31,883 bases of DNA, from IMG/VR virus record IMGVR_UViG_3300021079_000723, positions 1 through 31,883 of that record, one strand, 5' to 3'. The notes beneath the pieces were generated by a model. That model did not search any database, was not told the origin of the DNA, and saw only the letters and a list, made by a program, of their open reading frames with translations. Source of the DNA: a virus. The position numbers and the translations under genes were made by a program. Below are positions 7,864 through 15,747 of this stretch, one piece after another (position 1 is the first letter of the stretch; the number at the start of each line of letters is the position of its first letter).

Positions 7864-9951
7864 TTAATTTTCTTCCTCAGCTAAATCCCCACGAGCAAAT
7901 ATACTACCAACAAAGTCCAAAACATCGGTAGCAGACCTTTCGTTGTATCCATACTGTTTGATCAGTCTGGTTTTGATAGCATCTATTTTTTCTTGAATAT
8001 CTTTATCTACAACAGTTGCTCCACTCACATTAAGAGCGGATAGCTTTATGGTGTCCTTAACATCTTCAAAAAGTTTTGCTTCTAAAGCTTTTCTTAATTT
8101 TGGGTTTGAATCCCATCTAAATTGCTTTTGTTTGTGTGCTAAATCACCAATAAATGCAGCCATCTGACGACGAAAATCTTCTGCACCAGTTTCAGGTATT
8201 TGAATCTTTTCCTCAATCTGACGCATTAATCTCTCGTCAGGTTTTCTGTCCTGACCTGTTATTGGGTCTTTGATCCTAGACTTATTAATATAAGCCATCA
8301 CGTTGTCGATATAATTGGTGCACAATCTGATAATTGCATCTTCGTCACCAACAAGTGCTTTTTGAACCTCAGCCTTAAGAATTTCTGTTAACTTCTTCAG
8401 TGCTAAATCCACACAAGTAATGTATCTACCGACTTGTTCTTTATTCGTTAGAAGAGAAGAATTTTCCAATCCATCTCTTAGCTCATTTAGAACCATAAAC
8501 ATATTTACATATTCATGATTGTTTGCTAAACAATTAGATATTTTGTCTTGTAAGTATCTCACACTAACCCCACCAGCCATTCCTTCATCTGGATACTTGT
8601 CTTTCATTTCTTTAACAGCATCTTCTGTCCATCCCGGCAGAAGCCGTCCATCATAAAGCTCGGCTTTTTCTATTAAAGAAAGCTTTCCATCTTTATCATC
8701 TAGCATTCGAGTAAGTACAGAAAAAAGAGCAGCTATTTCTAGTGTATGAGGTGCTATATGTTGCTTTACCTTATTCGGACCATAGTCCTTCTCTAGTATC
8801 TTCACTTCTTCAGACCACTTTAAGGTGTATGGAACATCAATTTTTGTTGTTCGATCACGAAATGCTTCCATATACTGATTGCTCTTTAGCTTCTGAAATT
8901 CTGGATCGTTTGTATGGCTAAAAATTGCTTCATCGATACTAACCTGTGCGAATTTCTTTGGCTTAATACTTTGTTCTTGACTCGCTCCTAAAAGGTCATA
9001 CAAGAATGCTGTGTCTAACTTCAATACTTCTATAAATTCTATTAGCCCTCGATTACCAGCCATAAATTCGCCATCAAAAGAAAATGCTCGAGGATCTGAG
9101 TCAGAACCAAAGTTGCCAATTTGCCTAAAATTAATATCTCCTGTTAGCTCAGTACTGTCCTGATTCTTTTCGTCCTTTGGTTGGAATGTTGCAATTCCAC
9201 AGCGATCAGCCTCGCTATAAACTTTTCTAATTACACGAATATGATTAACTAAAACTTTTTCTAGATCTCCTTCATACTTTTTAAGCAATGATCCCATGAA
9301 CTTTTTGCATAAAGGATCTAATTCATCATTACACTTTAAAGTATAAGAATCAGTTCTTCTGTTTTCTGGTAGCGTTTCCTCAAATATTCTGTTTAACTCT
9401 GCCATAAAAACTTTTCTAATTTCTAACGGCAAAAGCTTTAATGGTTGTTCATGCATAGGACATGCACATTCTGTATCGGTGTAAATACCATCAGGTCCTG
9501 TTGGCAAATTAACCCACTTGAATGAATACCAAGCTCCATCATCGGTTTGCGAGAATCGCTCAAGACCCCTTTTAAGAAGTCGGCAGATTGTGGACTTGGA
9601 GCTTCCAACAGGACCGTGTAGAAGCAAAATACGACGCTCCGCACCGTATCCTCCAGCAGCTCCTTTTATAAACTTTACAAGTGCATCTTTCATCGGAATC
9701 AAACCAACAATTGGTAGTTCCGCATCATCAAAAAAATTATAATGTACATAAGTTTTTCTGTATTCTTCAACAGTAGAACTTCCTTTTTCCATTATCATTT
9801 CATAAATGTTTTGCCAAGAATTTCTAGCAAGATATGGTTTTTGTTTTACTAGTTCCAGATATTCAATAAAACTCATTTCTGAGTTTAAAGATTTAAACAC
9901 ATCTTTGTTAAAAATACTTAGTAGTTTTTCTAAGGTGTTTTGTTCAGTCAT
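7864..9951 (-). CDS. prkA: PrkA (YeaG) family serine protein kinase, AAA+ type
   Basis: A 695-residue protein (E. coli YeaG is 644) with the AAA+ architecture of PrkA. The Walker A motif GPVGSSKST is at residues 113-121. Further on come a GNRGLIEFIEVLKLD block, the SIDEAIFSHTNDPEFQKLK block with the following EAFRDRTTKIDVPYTLKWSEEVKILEKDYG segment, and a C-terminal kinase-related region containing GGVSVRYLQDKIS. PrkA-family kinases phosphorylate serine or threonine and act in sporulation and starvation responses. It is the first of the trio to be transcribed. The ATG at 9951 is preferred because it gives the canonical N-terminus; a TTG at 10017 would add 22 residues with no visible ribosome site. 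Strong family call; the target in the infected cell is unknown. Confidence 0.93.
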   Translation of the reverse strand: MTEQNTLEKLLSIFNKDVFKSLNSEMSFIEYLELVKQKPYLARNSWQNIYEMIMEKGSSTVEEYRKTYVHYNFFDDAELPIVGLIPMKDALVKFIKGAAGGYGAERRILLLHGPVGSSKSTICRLLKRGLERFSQTDDGAWYSFKWVNLPTGPDGIYTDTECACPMHEQPLKLLPLEIRKVFMAELNRIFEETLPENRRTDSYTLKCNDELDPLCKKFMGSLLKKYEGDLEKVLVNHIRVIRKVYSEADRCGIATFQPKDEKNQDSTELTGDINFRQIGNFGSDSDPRAFSFDGEFMAGNRGLIEFIEVLKLDTAFLYDLLGASQEQSIKPKKFAQVSIDEAIFSHTNDPEFQKLKSNQYMEAFRDRTTKIDVPYTLKWSEEVKILEKDYGPNKVKQHIAPHTLEIAALFSVLTRMLDDKDGKLSLIEKAELYDGRLLPGWTEDAVKEMKDKYPDEGMAGGVSVRYLQDKISNCLANNHEYVNMFMVLNELRDGLENSSLLTNKEQVGRYITCVDLALKKLTEILKAEVQKALVGDEDAIIRLCTNYIDNVMAYINKSRIKDPITGQDRKPDERLMRQIEEKIQIPETGAEDFRRQMAAFIGDLAHKQKQFRWDSNPKLRKALEAKLFEDVKDTIKLSALNVSGATVVDKDIQEKIDAIKTRLIKQYGYNERSATDVLDFVGSIFARGDLAEEEN

Positions 9952-10072
9952 GATATTTTTCCCATTTTGAATTAGTACTAAAATTTCTGGTGTGATACAC
10001 GCATCATACAAAAACAAATTGACTCGATCAAGTCACGAAATTAATATAGTGAACTACTAACAATTTTAGAAT

Positions 10073-10408
10073 TTAGTTTGTCCAAGAACTATTTTTATTA
10101 ATATCATTTATTTTATTATAAGGATCTTTTGTTTTTTGTGCGATTTCTGCGGACTTCCTTTGTTTTATCACGGAAGGAAGATTATGTTTGAATCTATAAT
10201 CGTGTCCACCAGATTCACTTGTCCAGCGACCTGTACCTTCAGGATTAGTAAATTGAAATCCTGAAGAAGATACTAATTTGCATTTTTTATGTGACCCACA
10301 ATGTGGGCATTCAACCTTAGGATATTTATCCTTTTCATTTAAGGAAACTAGTTCCTCATATGTTTTATTGCATTTTTTGTTTTTACATTGAAATTCATAT
10401 AGAGGAAT
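10073..10408 (-). CDS. FmdB-type zinc-ribbon protein, apparent ATT start
   Basis: A 111-residue frame with no ATG, GTG or TTG start. Read from the ATT at 10408 it opens (M)PLYEFQCKNKKC, which aligns with the MPxYEYxC start of FmdB-family zinc ribbons. A second pair of cysteines is in VECPHCGSH (about residues 33-41). The rest (SSSGFQFTNPEGTGRWTSES, then a basic tail) is typical of phage members. An in-frame stop a few codons upstream leaves only AAA-GGC-AGG-TGT-ATT-ATT before the protein, with the AAGGCAGGTG stretch serving as ribosome site. So the start is ATT at 10408 or 10411, or the base after AT is a mutation or sequencing error. The reading frame is open to its stop. It precedes prkA by 121 bases. 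Confidence 0.75.
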   Translation of the reverse strand: MPLYEFQCKNKKCNKTYEELVSLNEKDKYPKVECPHCGSHKKCKLVSSSGFQFTNPEGTGRWTSESGGHDYRFKHNLPSVIKQRKSAEIAQKTKDPYNKINDINKNSSWTN

Positions 10409-10466
10409 AATACACCTGCCTTTTTAAGAAATATTGTGCGAAAACAAAAAACTTGTTTCCAAAACC

Positions 10467-10778
10467 TTATTCTTCTTTTTCAAACTTAATTAATTCTTTT
10501 AATTTGTTAAAAGTCTTATCGATATAATCTAATCTAGTATGAACTGTATGAAATTTCCACCAAAAAGAATTTTTTAATATTTGAATAGATTCTCTGAGTA
10601 AAATATGATTTTTTCTTTGCTCCATATGTTGAAGCTTAGCTTCAAATAAAGTTAATTCTTGTTCTAAAATATCTCTATATTCATCAGGAGTAATAGTGTT
10701 TTCTGATTCTGGCGGTTCATGATCATAGAAATTACCTTCGGAACCTGAATCCTCCTCATCAAAATTAAATCTTTTCAT
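10467..10778 (-). CDS. hypothetical helical protein (103 aa)
   Basis: I do not recognise this protein. It has an acidic, disordered N-terminal third (residues 1-32, many D, E and S) followed by a long amphipathic helical region from about residue 33 to the end, with probable coiled-coil character. The start codon overlaps the stop of the preceding gene (ATGA), so the two are translationally coupled. Confidence 0.65.
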   Translation of the reverse strand: MKRFNFDEEDSGSEGNFYDHEPPESENTITPDEYRDILEQELTLFEAKLQHMEQRKNHILLRESIQILKNSFWWKFHTVHTRLDYIDKTFNKLKELIKFEKEE

Positions 10779-11356
10779 AATTTTCCTGTCGATATTGTTT
10801 GAAATAAACTAATACTTTCTTTCCAAATATCCGCCATCCGTACTTCATTAGAATTCATTCCATTGTGAAAAAAACGTTTTGAAAAAGATGACACAAGTGG
10901 ACAATTCATATTATCTATCCACTCGGATGTAACAAAATTACCAAAACCATTTAAATAAGAAGAAAAAACACACATTGTATCTTCTTTGGCTTCGCATAAA
11001 AAATTAGTTTGAACTAAAAAATGTCTATCATTTAATATATTCTGATCTTGTTTCGCCTCTTCAAAGTCTCTTATTGCTATAACTTCTGGTGATGTAATTA
11101 ACAAAGGCACATCTTTAATGCCTGATAAATTGCCAATATCATATTCCCCATTATACATTTTAAAAGGAACATTAAACTTTTTTGTCCAAAGAAATAAACT
11201 TCCTGTTACGTTTCTTCTTCTGCATACTACAAAAACCTTAGCTTCTGGAAGGTTTTTAAAAATAGAGTAATAACATAAATATGACATCCAATTGTGACCA
11301 AAACTATGGTCACAAGATATTAATATATTTAATCCTTTGCCTAAACTAGAAATCAT
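10775..11356 (-). CDS. hypothetical protein (193 aa), Rossmann-like start
   Basis: The opening GLNILISCDHSFGHNWMSYL and the later AKVFVVCRRRN strand suggest an alternating alpha/beta, Rossmann-like or glycosyltransferase-like fold. No defining motif lets me name the family. The central part (VPLLITSPEVIAI) is another probable beta strand. There is no transmembrane segment or signal peptide. The start at 11356 lacks a clear ribosome site, so the true start could be slightly inside. Its stop overlaps the start of the next gene by 4 bases. Confidence 0.6.
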   Translation of the reverse strand: MISSLGKGLNILISCDHSFGHNWMSYLCYYSIFKNLPEAKVFVVCRRRNVTGSLFLWTKKFNVPFKMYNGEYDIGNLSGIKDVPLLITSPEVIAIRDFEEAKQDQNILNDRHFLVQTNFLCEAKEDTMCVFSSYLNGFGNFVTSEWIDNMNCPLVSSFSKRFFHNGMNSNEVRMADIWKESISLFQTISTGKL

Positions 11357-11414
11357 ACTATAAACTAGTTAAGAACTGTGAAATGTTGCATCCTATCCAG
11401 TTCACACTGGGAAA

Positions 11415-11699
11415 TTATACAATTTGTTGCTTGATTGGTTGCTTCTTTGCCTGTGTTCGCATAAAGGTGTCCACATCTTTTTGTATGGTGATTGGATCAG
11501 GCTTTAATCCAGATAATGCTCGGGCAGCATTTTGAAATTTTGGATCCTTTAATACGGCTCTTGCAACATTACTAGCATTGGGCTTCTCACCAGCACTAGC
11601 CAACTCTGTTGCTATAGTTCCTTGCTTTTGTAAATTAAATTTTTCATATGAATCTTCTTTTATATATCTACATTCAAGCCATTTTAAAAAAGTAATCAA
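11415..11699 (-). CDS. small protein with capsid-targeting-like N-terminus
   Basis: A 94-residue protein starting at a TTG preceded by a strong AAAGGAG six bases upstream. Its first residues, MITFLKWLECRYIKED, form a short amphipathic segment with I-K-E at 13-15. This fits the (L/I)-x-E cleavage signal of T4-type prohead proteases and the style of T4 internal-protein capsid-targeting sequences. The remainder is helical and ends in a basic KKQPIKQQIV tail. It sits directly downstream of the ArdC-like gene, which has a similar N-terminus. Packaging in the capsid is an inference from this motif only. Confidence 0.65.
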   Translation of the reverse strand: MITFLKWLECRYIKEDSYEKFNLQKQGTIATELASAGEKPNASNVARAVLKDPKFQNAARALSGLKPDPITIQKDVDTFMRTQAKKQPIKQQIV

Positions 11700-11761
11700 A
11701 TTTAACTCCTTTGTCTATGCTTCCACTCATGAAGCTATACTATATAGCTTAATTAATAATA

Positions 11762-13000
11762 TTAATAATTTTTTAATAAAAATGATTTGAAAGATTCCGC
11801 TTTTGGTTCTTCTTCAGACTTTACTTCCATTGTTTTTTTATCAATATATTCAATAAACATGCGGGTGGTTTCTAGTATTATTTCTTCATTTTCTCTTATG
11901 TTATCAGGATCTATTTTCCATAATGTCATATACACTATGGAATGTGCATTCGGGAGTCCGTAATGACCCAAAACAAAATAATTTACTCCTTCCGCTTGCA
12001 ATTCGAGTATTTCTTTAGCCAGTCCAGTTCTTTTTTCTGCTGTGTGTAAAATTTCATGAGTCAATTCATGAATCATTGTGCTTATGTTTTCTTGCAATAA
12101 CTGAATGGATCCTTTTCTACTAACTCCCCTAGCTCCATCTAAACCTTTTGCACTGACTGAGACTTCTATGTTTTTTTCTTTTGCAAAATCAAGCAAGGCA
12201 TCATAAATGTATCTTGTTGACTCGTCAGGAGTTTCTTCATCATACCACTTAGGAGTTGGAACATACATATGTTCTTTTCCTACTATGGGTACTGTGTCTA
12301 AAATGTCATAGATATTTCCCAATGTAAATCCGGCAAGTTTGGTTTCATCTGCGTTAGTATCTCTTATAGGAGCGTCTTCTTCTCCATTTTTTGCTTTATA
12401 CGTAATTGGGACATATATCTTAATAGCTGTTGAACCAAGCTTAAGCATTCTACCAAATTTTTCTTTCCATGTGTTTTTACCTTCGACATGTGTTGCGTTT
12501 GGTTTTTGAATCCAAATCAACATTTGATTATTAAAAGATCTATGTGTGAATTTTTTTCTAAAATTAAGAAATTGGTTGATTTCTTCCGAGCCTCGACTTT
12601 CTAGAATTTTTTTCTTTAGATCTTGAAATCTTTCTTTGAGTTTTTCTGACACTCCTAAATCCGCATGCTCTTCCACATCAGGTTCTTCTGGCGATGGTGG
12701 ATTAAAATTTTTATTTAATTGATTTAATTTTTGCCTTATTTGTGGCAAAGCAACTATTAATTCTTCTGGTTCGTATTGTTGAACAGAAACCCACTTGCTT
12801 ATTTCTTTGTCCCATCTAAATCCTAGGGACTTAATTTTTTGTTTATTTTTATAGGTTTCATACCCAGCGGCAGATTTGTCAGCTAGATCACTATCAACAA
12901 CAAACACAAGTTTTTTATCTGGGGTGTACCTTTTTTTAAGAACCAAATTTTCTTGAAGCTCTTGTTGCCTCATCTTAACAAACTCATTAAATTTTTTCAT
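11762..13000 (-). CDS. ArdC-like antirestriction metallopeptidase, possibly capsid-packaged
   Basis: A 412-residue multidomain protein. Residues 1-17 (MKKFNEFVKMRQQELQE) look like a T4-type capsid-targeting peptide ending in L-Q-E. Residues 24-72 contain an IKSLGFRWDKEISKWVSV segment like the DUF5710 domain. Residues 115-205 match the ArdC N-terminal ssDNA-binding domain (RSFNNQMLIWIQKPNATHV, then the KLGSTAIKIYVPITYK strand). Residues 311-315 (HELTH) are a zinc metallopeptidase HExxH motif, with E337 in LQAEGVNYF as likely third ligand. ArdC proteins protect incoming plasmid DNA against restriction in the recipient cell. Here the protein could be delivered with the phage DNA. The start at 13000 follows AGAAGAG; a plus-strand gene diverges from 13093. 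Confidence 0.82.
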   Translation of the reverse strand: MKKFNEFVKMRQQELQENLVLKKRYTPDKKLVFVVDSDLADKSAAGYETYKNKQKIKSLGFRWDKEISKWVSVQQYEPEELIVALPQIRQKLNQLNKNFNPPSPEEPDVEEHADLGVSEKLKERFQDLKKKILESRGSEEINQFLNFRKKFTHRSFNNQMLIWIQKPNATHVEGKNTWKEKFGRMLKLGSTAIKIYVPITYKAKNGEEDAPIRDTNADETKLAGFTLGNIYDILDTVPIVGKEHMYVPTPKWYDEETPDESTRYIYDALLDFAKEKNIEVSVSAKGLDGARGVSRKGSIQLLQENISTMIHELTHEILHTAEKRTGLAKEILELQAEGVNYFVLGHYGLPNAHSIVYMTLWKIDPDNIRENEEIILETTRMFIEYIDKKTMEVKSEEEPKAESFKSFLLKNY

Positions 13001-13058
13001 TTTTTCTCTTCTTAGAATTTACAAGCAAGTTTGGAATTATGCATTTTCTGAATAATTG

Positions 13059-13066
13059 CATAAATA
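13059..13066 (+). promoter_or_regulatory. possible late-promoter box
   Basis: CATAAATA differs by one base from the T4 late consensus TATAAATA. It lies 27 bases before the ATG at 13093, leaving room for a start site and the AGAGGA ribosome site. A late promoter would fit a virion-packaged product, but AT-richness makes chance matches common. Confidence 0.32.
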
Positions 13067-13092
13067 TATAGTTATTAAGAGGAATTTGTTTT

Positions 13093-13335
13093 ATGAAATT
13101 TATAGAATGGATAAGACTGAAAGAAGAGGCGGAATCCGCTCCTGTGGCGGCGGCAACAGCAGCAGCTCAGACTACTCCTGCTCCCTCTGTGAATTTAAGC
13201 AGCACAATCACCAGCGATATAGCAAAAGTCCCTCAAAGAATGTTTAGCAAACAAGTACAAACATCTGATAATTGCAGAAATTGCTCTAAAGATTGGAAAA
13301 ACTGGCACTATACTAAAAAGAAGAAAAATAAATGA
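13093..13335 (+). CDS. small protein with capsid-targeting-like N-terminus
   Basis: An 80-residue protein. It starts MKFIEWIRLKEEAES, an amphipathic leader with L-K-E at residues 9-11 that fits a T4-type prohead-protease site. An alanine/proline/threonine-rich linker (residues 15-33) follows. The C-terminal half is basic, with a CRNC motif (residues 61-64) and a KKKKNK end. The ATG has AGAGGA nine bases upstream. The basic tail and possible zinc knuckle suggest nucleic-acid binding. The gene diverges from the ArdC-like gene. Confidence 0.7.
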   Translation: MKFIEWIRLKEEAESAPVAAATAAAQTTPAPSVNLSSTITSDIAKVPQRMFSKQVQTSDNCRNCSKDWKNWHYTKKKKNK

Positions 13336-13409
13336 GCAAAGTTGACTTTTTTCTAGTAAAAAAGTTGAAGAAGCAGGAATTGAATTCTCTTGAAAAAAAA
13401 GCTAATTAA
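13332..13409 (+). CDS. tiny ORF overlapping the previous stop (25 aa)
   Basis: The sequence ATGAG couples the stop of the preceding gene to an ATG that opens a 25-residue lysine-rich frame (MSKVDFFLVKKLKKQELNSL...). The ATGA overlap is typical of coupled genes here, but the product is very short and runs into the HNH remnant, so it may be a chance frame. Confidence 0.25.
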   Translation: MSKVDFFLVKKLKKQELNSLEKKAN

Positions 13410-13527
13410 CAAAAGAATAAAAAAGCTATCAGATAAAAAGTGCTATTTTTGCAGTTGTGATGTTTACGAACTTCTTGACGTACACAGCTCCTACAAAACA
13501 ATAATTCATATAATTTTCCTTTGTTGA
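13390..13527 (+). pseudogene. HNH endonuclease remnant, N-terminal part
   Basis: The plus-strand frame (45 codons) reads LKKKLINKRIKKLSDKKC, then YFCSCDVYELLDVH. This aligns with the start of the intact HNH gene at 14757-15038 (MARKRMLINKKATKML, then CFFCGMDDYACLHCH). After the DVH position the similarity stops, and the second Cys pair and the HNH core are missing. It is therefore a truncated remnant of the same family, on the opposite strand. Confidence 0.6.
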
Positions 13528-13579
13528 AATTTAATTCAATATATCTATCATGTAGGTATAGTTTTACTTATGTGATATC

Positions 13580-13642
13580 ATGTCAAGACGCAAAAAATTA
13601 ATCAATAAAATTACCAAGAAGAGTTGGTTGCACTGCCGATAA
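13580..13642 (+). pseudogene. second HNH N-terminal fragment (20 aa)
   Basis: ATG opens MSRRKKLINKITKKSWLHCR and then stops. The first 15 residues match the MARKRMLINKKATK start of the HNH gene nearby, so this looks like the head of another degraded family member. It lies in the 13336-13667 stretch, which holds only such fragments and no full gene. Confidence 0.45.
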
Positions 13643-13667
13643 TAAACAATTTTAGCCATTCATTGTT

Positions 13668-14684
13668 TCAATATTGTTTCAATATTTTTTCAATATTCTT
13701 CAATTCATTCCAAGCCTTTTGTCTAATAGGACGCCATATTTTACCATAGCCAGCATTTTCATAATATTGTTTAAAAAACAAAAAGCGATTGTATTTGCGT
13801 TCAAGACTGAAATTTGCCCCTTGGTAAATATAATTCATAAATAACATAGCGTTTCTTTTATTGAATGACACTTTCCAAATATTCCTGTTGAATCTCAAAT
13901 AACTTTTTGCACCAAACTCATCTAAACAAACTTCTTGTAATTTTTTTGCAAAATCATAAGAAGCACAAATCGTTACACACGGATAGACATAATATTTATG
14001 AGAATTTTGTATGCAGCCATCGCCATCAAAATACCCTCGTAAGAAATGCCTCAATAAACAAACTTTAATGTTCGGAAATTTAACTATTTTAGTTTTTCTT
14101 GGAACGCACCCAAGAGTGACAAGTTGGTTAGCCAAAATAACATTCGTGATACATAACGACACTTGGTCGCCACAATCAGTTCGGGGGACCAATTTTACTG
14201 AATAATCAGTAACAAGACATTTTTTAATGTAATCTAATATAGCCCTGTCATTTTCTTTAATTTGCACTCTAAATCCAGTCAATTTACCTTTGCTGTCGTA
14301 CACGCATCCATCGGCAAAAATGAAACCTAATGAATACGCCTTGTCTTGAGTATCTATTTGTTGAAAAAAAGTTTCATCAATATCAATAGTTGTTCTCTTG
14401 CGTAACTTAATGCCACCTAATTGCAATGCTTTTTTAACTCTGGGTCTATTAGACTTAATGACATCAGAAATTTGCTTTAATGTAAAATTTTGATTATAAA
14501 GAAGAACCACCTTATTTATCTCATCTTGTTGCAACACAAGTTTTTCTTTATTTGACTTTGGCACTTTAAGGTTGTGTGCAACACAAATACGACGAATTAC
14601 AGACCTGTCACAACCGCACTTTTTTGCAATTTTAGTTAAACTTGTGCCAGATTTTAACCAAATACAAATTTGTTCAATATCCAC
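13668..14684 (-). CDS. free-standing LAGLIDADG homing endonuclease
   Basis: A 338-residue protein. The N-terminal 95 residues contain two helix-turn-helix-like segments (SLTKIAKKCGCDRSVIRRI at about 15-33 and TLKQISDVIKSNRPRVKKAL at about 68-87), like the DNA-recognition domains fused to some homing endonucleases. Two LAGLIDADG motifs follow, AYSLGFIFADG (117-127) and HFLRGYFDGDG (213-223), each ending in the catalytic acidic pair. Spacing of about 95 residues fits an intact two-motif enzyme. It is flanked by HNH genes and fragments and is not inside an intron or intein. The C-terminal and intergenic DNA has a short repeated AATATTGTTTCAATATT-like pattern. Confidence 0.88.
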   Translation of the reverse strand: MDIEQICIWLKSGTSLTKIAKKCGCDRSVIRRICVAHNLKVPKSNKEKLVLQQDEINKVVLLYNQNFTLKQISDVIKSNRPRVKKALQLGGIKLRKRTTIDIDETFFQQIDTQDKAYSLGFIFADGCVYDSKGKLTGFRVQIKENDRAILDYIKKCLVTDYSVKLVPRTDCGDQVSLCITNVILANQLVTLGCVPRKTKIVKFPNIKVCLLRHFLRGYFDGDGCIQNSHKYYVYPCVTICASYDFAKKLQEVCLDEFGAKSYLRFNRNIWKVSFNKRNAMLFMNYIYQGANFSLERKYNRFLFFKQYYENAGYGKIWRPIRQKAWNELKNIEKILKQY

Positions 14685-14756
14685 AAATAACTCCTATTAG
14701 ACATCTCTAAGTATTATTGTAAGTATAGATAGTGGCAATGAGTAAATTATTTTGAA

Positions 14757-15038
14757 TTATTTCCATAATTCCTTTTTATTTTCCCAAAAATGTAATATCC
14801 ATCCTCGTCGATTAGTAGACATATATTTTCTATCAATTATAATTTGATGGTCATGTATTTTGTTGTGACAATTAGAACAAACAACAAGTGTGTTGAAATC
14901 ACTATAAATTCCATTTGATTCACCAGCTATAATCCGATGACAGTGAAGACAGGCATAATCATCCATACCACAAAAGAAACAACCCCCAGACAACATTTTT
15001 GTTGCCTTCTTGTTTATTAACATTCTTTTTCTAGCCAT
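14757..15038 (-). CDS. HNH homing endonuclease (93 aa)
   Basis: A compact HNH nuclease with a zinc-binding CFFC pair (residues 20-23), CHRII (33-37) for the first His, and CSNCHNKIH (54-62) for the second Cys pair and the Asn/His of the motif. It ends in a GWILHFWENKKELWK tail typical of small phage HNH enzymes. The start at 15038 follows TGCAAAGGAGATTT, the same leader seen before the genes at 26425 and 27152. The gene is likely mobile and probably active. Confidence 0.85.
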   Translation of the reverse strand: MARKRMLINKKATKMLSGGCFFCGMDDYACLHCHRIIAGESNGIYSDFNTLVVCSNCHNKIHDHQIIIDRKYMSTNRRGWILHFWENKKELWK

Positions 15039-15104
15039 AGTAAAAATCTCCTTTGCAATACGTCACCAACGTATTATGCCCAGTCCCCTTTAGGGGTTTC
15101 TTGT

Positions 15105-15170
15105 GGAAGGCATATAAACGGTTGGGTTTTGCACTATATTGATGAAAATGGCTTAGAACACTATGATTGA
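15105..15170 (+). pseudogene. HNH endonuclease remnant, C-terminal part
   Basis: The plus-strand frame reads GRHINGWVLHYIDENGLEHYD and a stop. It matches the C-terminal end of the intact HNH gene (GWILHFWENKKELWK). It has no start and no HNH core. With the N-terminal remnant at 13390-13527 it may be the other end of one plus-strand HNH gene that was split when the region 13528-15100 was inserted or rearranged. Confidence 0.5.
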
Positions 15171-15171
15171 A

Positions 15172-15747
15172 CTAACCGATATTTTTTTTCTTGAACAAAC
15201 TATTGCGGTGCTGTTTTATTAATGCACAAGCTTCTGGAGTCCAGCTTCTTGTTCTAACATGTCCTTTGAAAACATATTGGTCCATCTCTGCTTGACCAAA
15301 TCTTATGGCTTTATCATTTGGAGAAAAAGACCTATAAATCATATGTTCAAATGATTTTAACATATCTCGCATTGAAGTAGGACTCATTACATAATATAAA
15401 TTCATTCTAGGCACTAAAATACAAGCACCTTGATTGATATAATCCTGTAAAAGAAATGTTTTAAATGTAAAAGTTGTAGACCATTCTGGGATTGTCTTAA
15501 TATCTACTTTATAAGTCTTTCCGTTGATTATAATTAAATTATCTGCGTTGTTATTGCATAGATTGCCTGCTATCAAGCCACCGGTATTGTCTACTCCATA
15601 ATTACATATTTCTACGGATTCTCCTCTAGAAGACAAATCTGCTGCGTATATCCTTATCCAGTCCTGTTCCCTGCCTGTGAAATCCTTTATATTTTCTGAA
15701 AATATTTCTTTAGATCTGTTGTCCATTCTGTGTGTTAAGCTGTTCAT
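15172..15747 (-). CDS. putative PD-(D/E)xK nuclease next to Dam
   Basis: A 191-residue protein. Glu28 in GREQDW, Asp69 in NNNADNLII and the D82-I-K84 motif in YKVDIKTI have the order and spacing of a PD-(D/E)xK active site, with a glycine-rich turn (about residues 51-61) before the first Asp. No exact family can be named. The start at 15747 has AAAGG at good spacing; an upstream ATG would overlap the methylase gene by 98 bases and is rejected. It begins ten bases after the methylase stop and is coupled to it. A nuclease beside a DNA methylase could form a restriction-modification-like pair or act in DNA degradation or repair. Confidence 0.62.
   Translation of the reverse strand: MNSLTHRMDNRSKEIFSENIKDFTGREQDWIRIYAADLSSRGESVEICNYGVDNTGGLIAGNLCNNNADNLIIINGKTYKVDIKTIPEWSTTFTFKTFLLQDYINQGACILVPRMNLYYVMSPTSMRDMLKSFEHMIYRSFSPNDKAIRFGQAEMDQYVFKGHVRTRSWTPEACALIKQHRNSLFKKKNIG

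Noticed and set aside
9952-10017. 22-residue extension of PrkA from a TTG
   Set aside because: No ribosome site; the ATG at 9951 gives the canonical family N-terminus.
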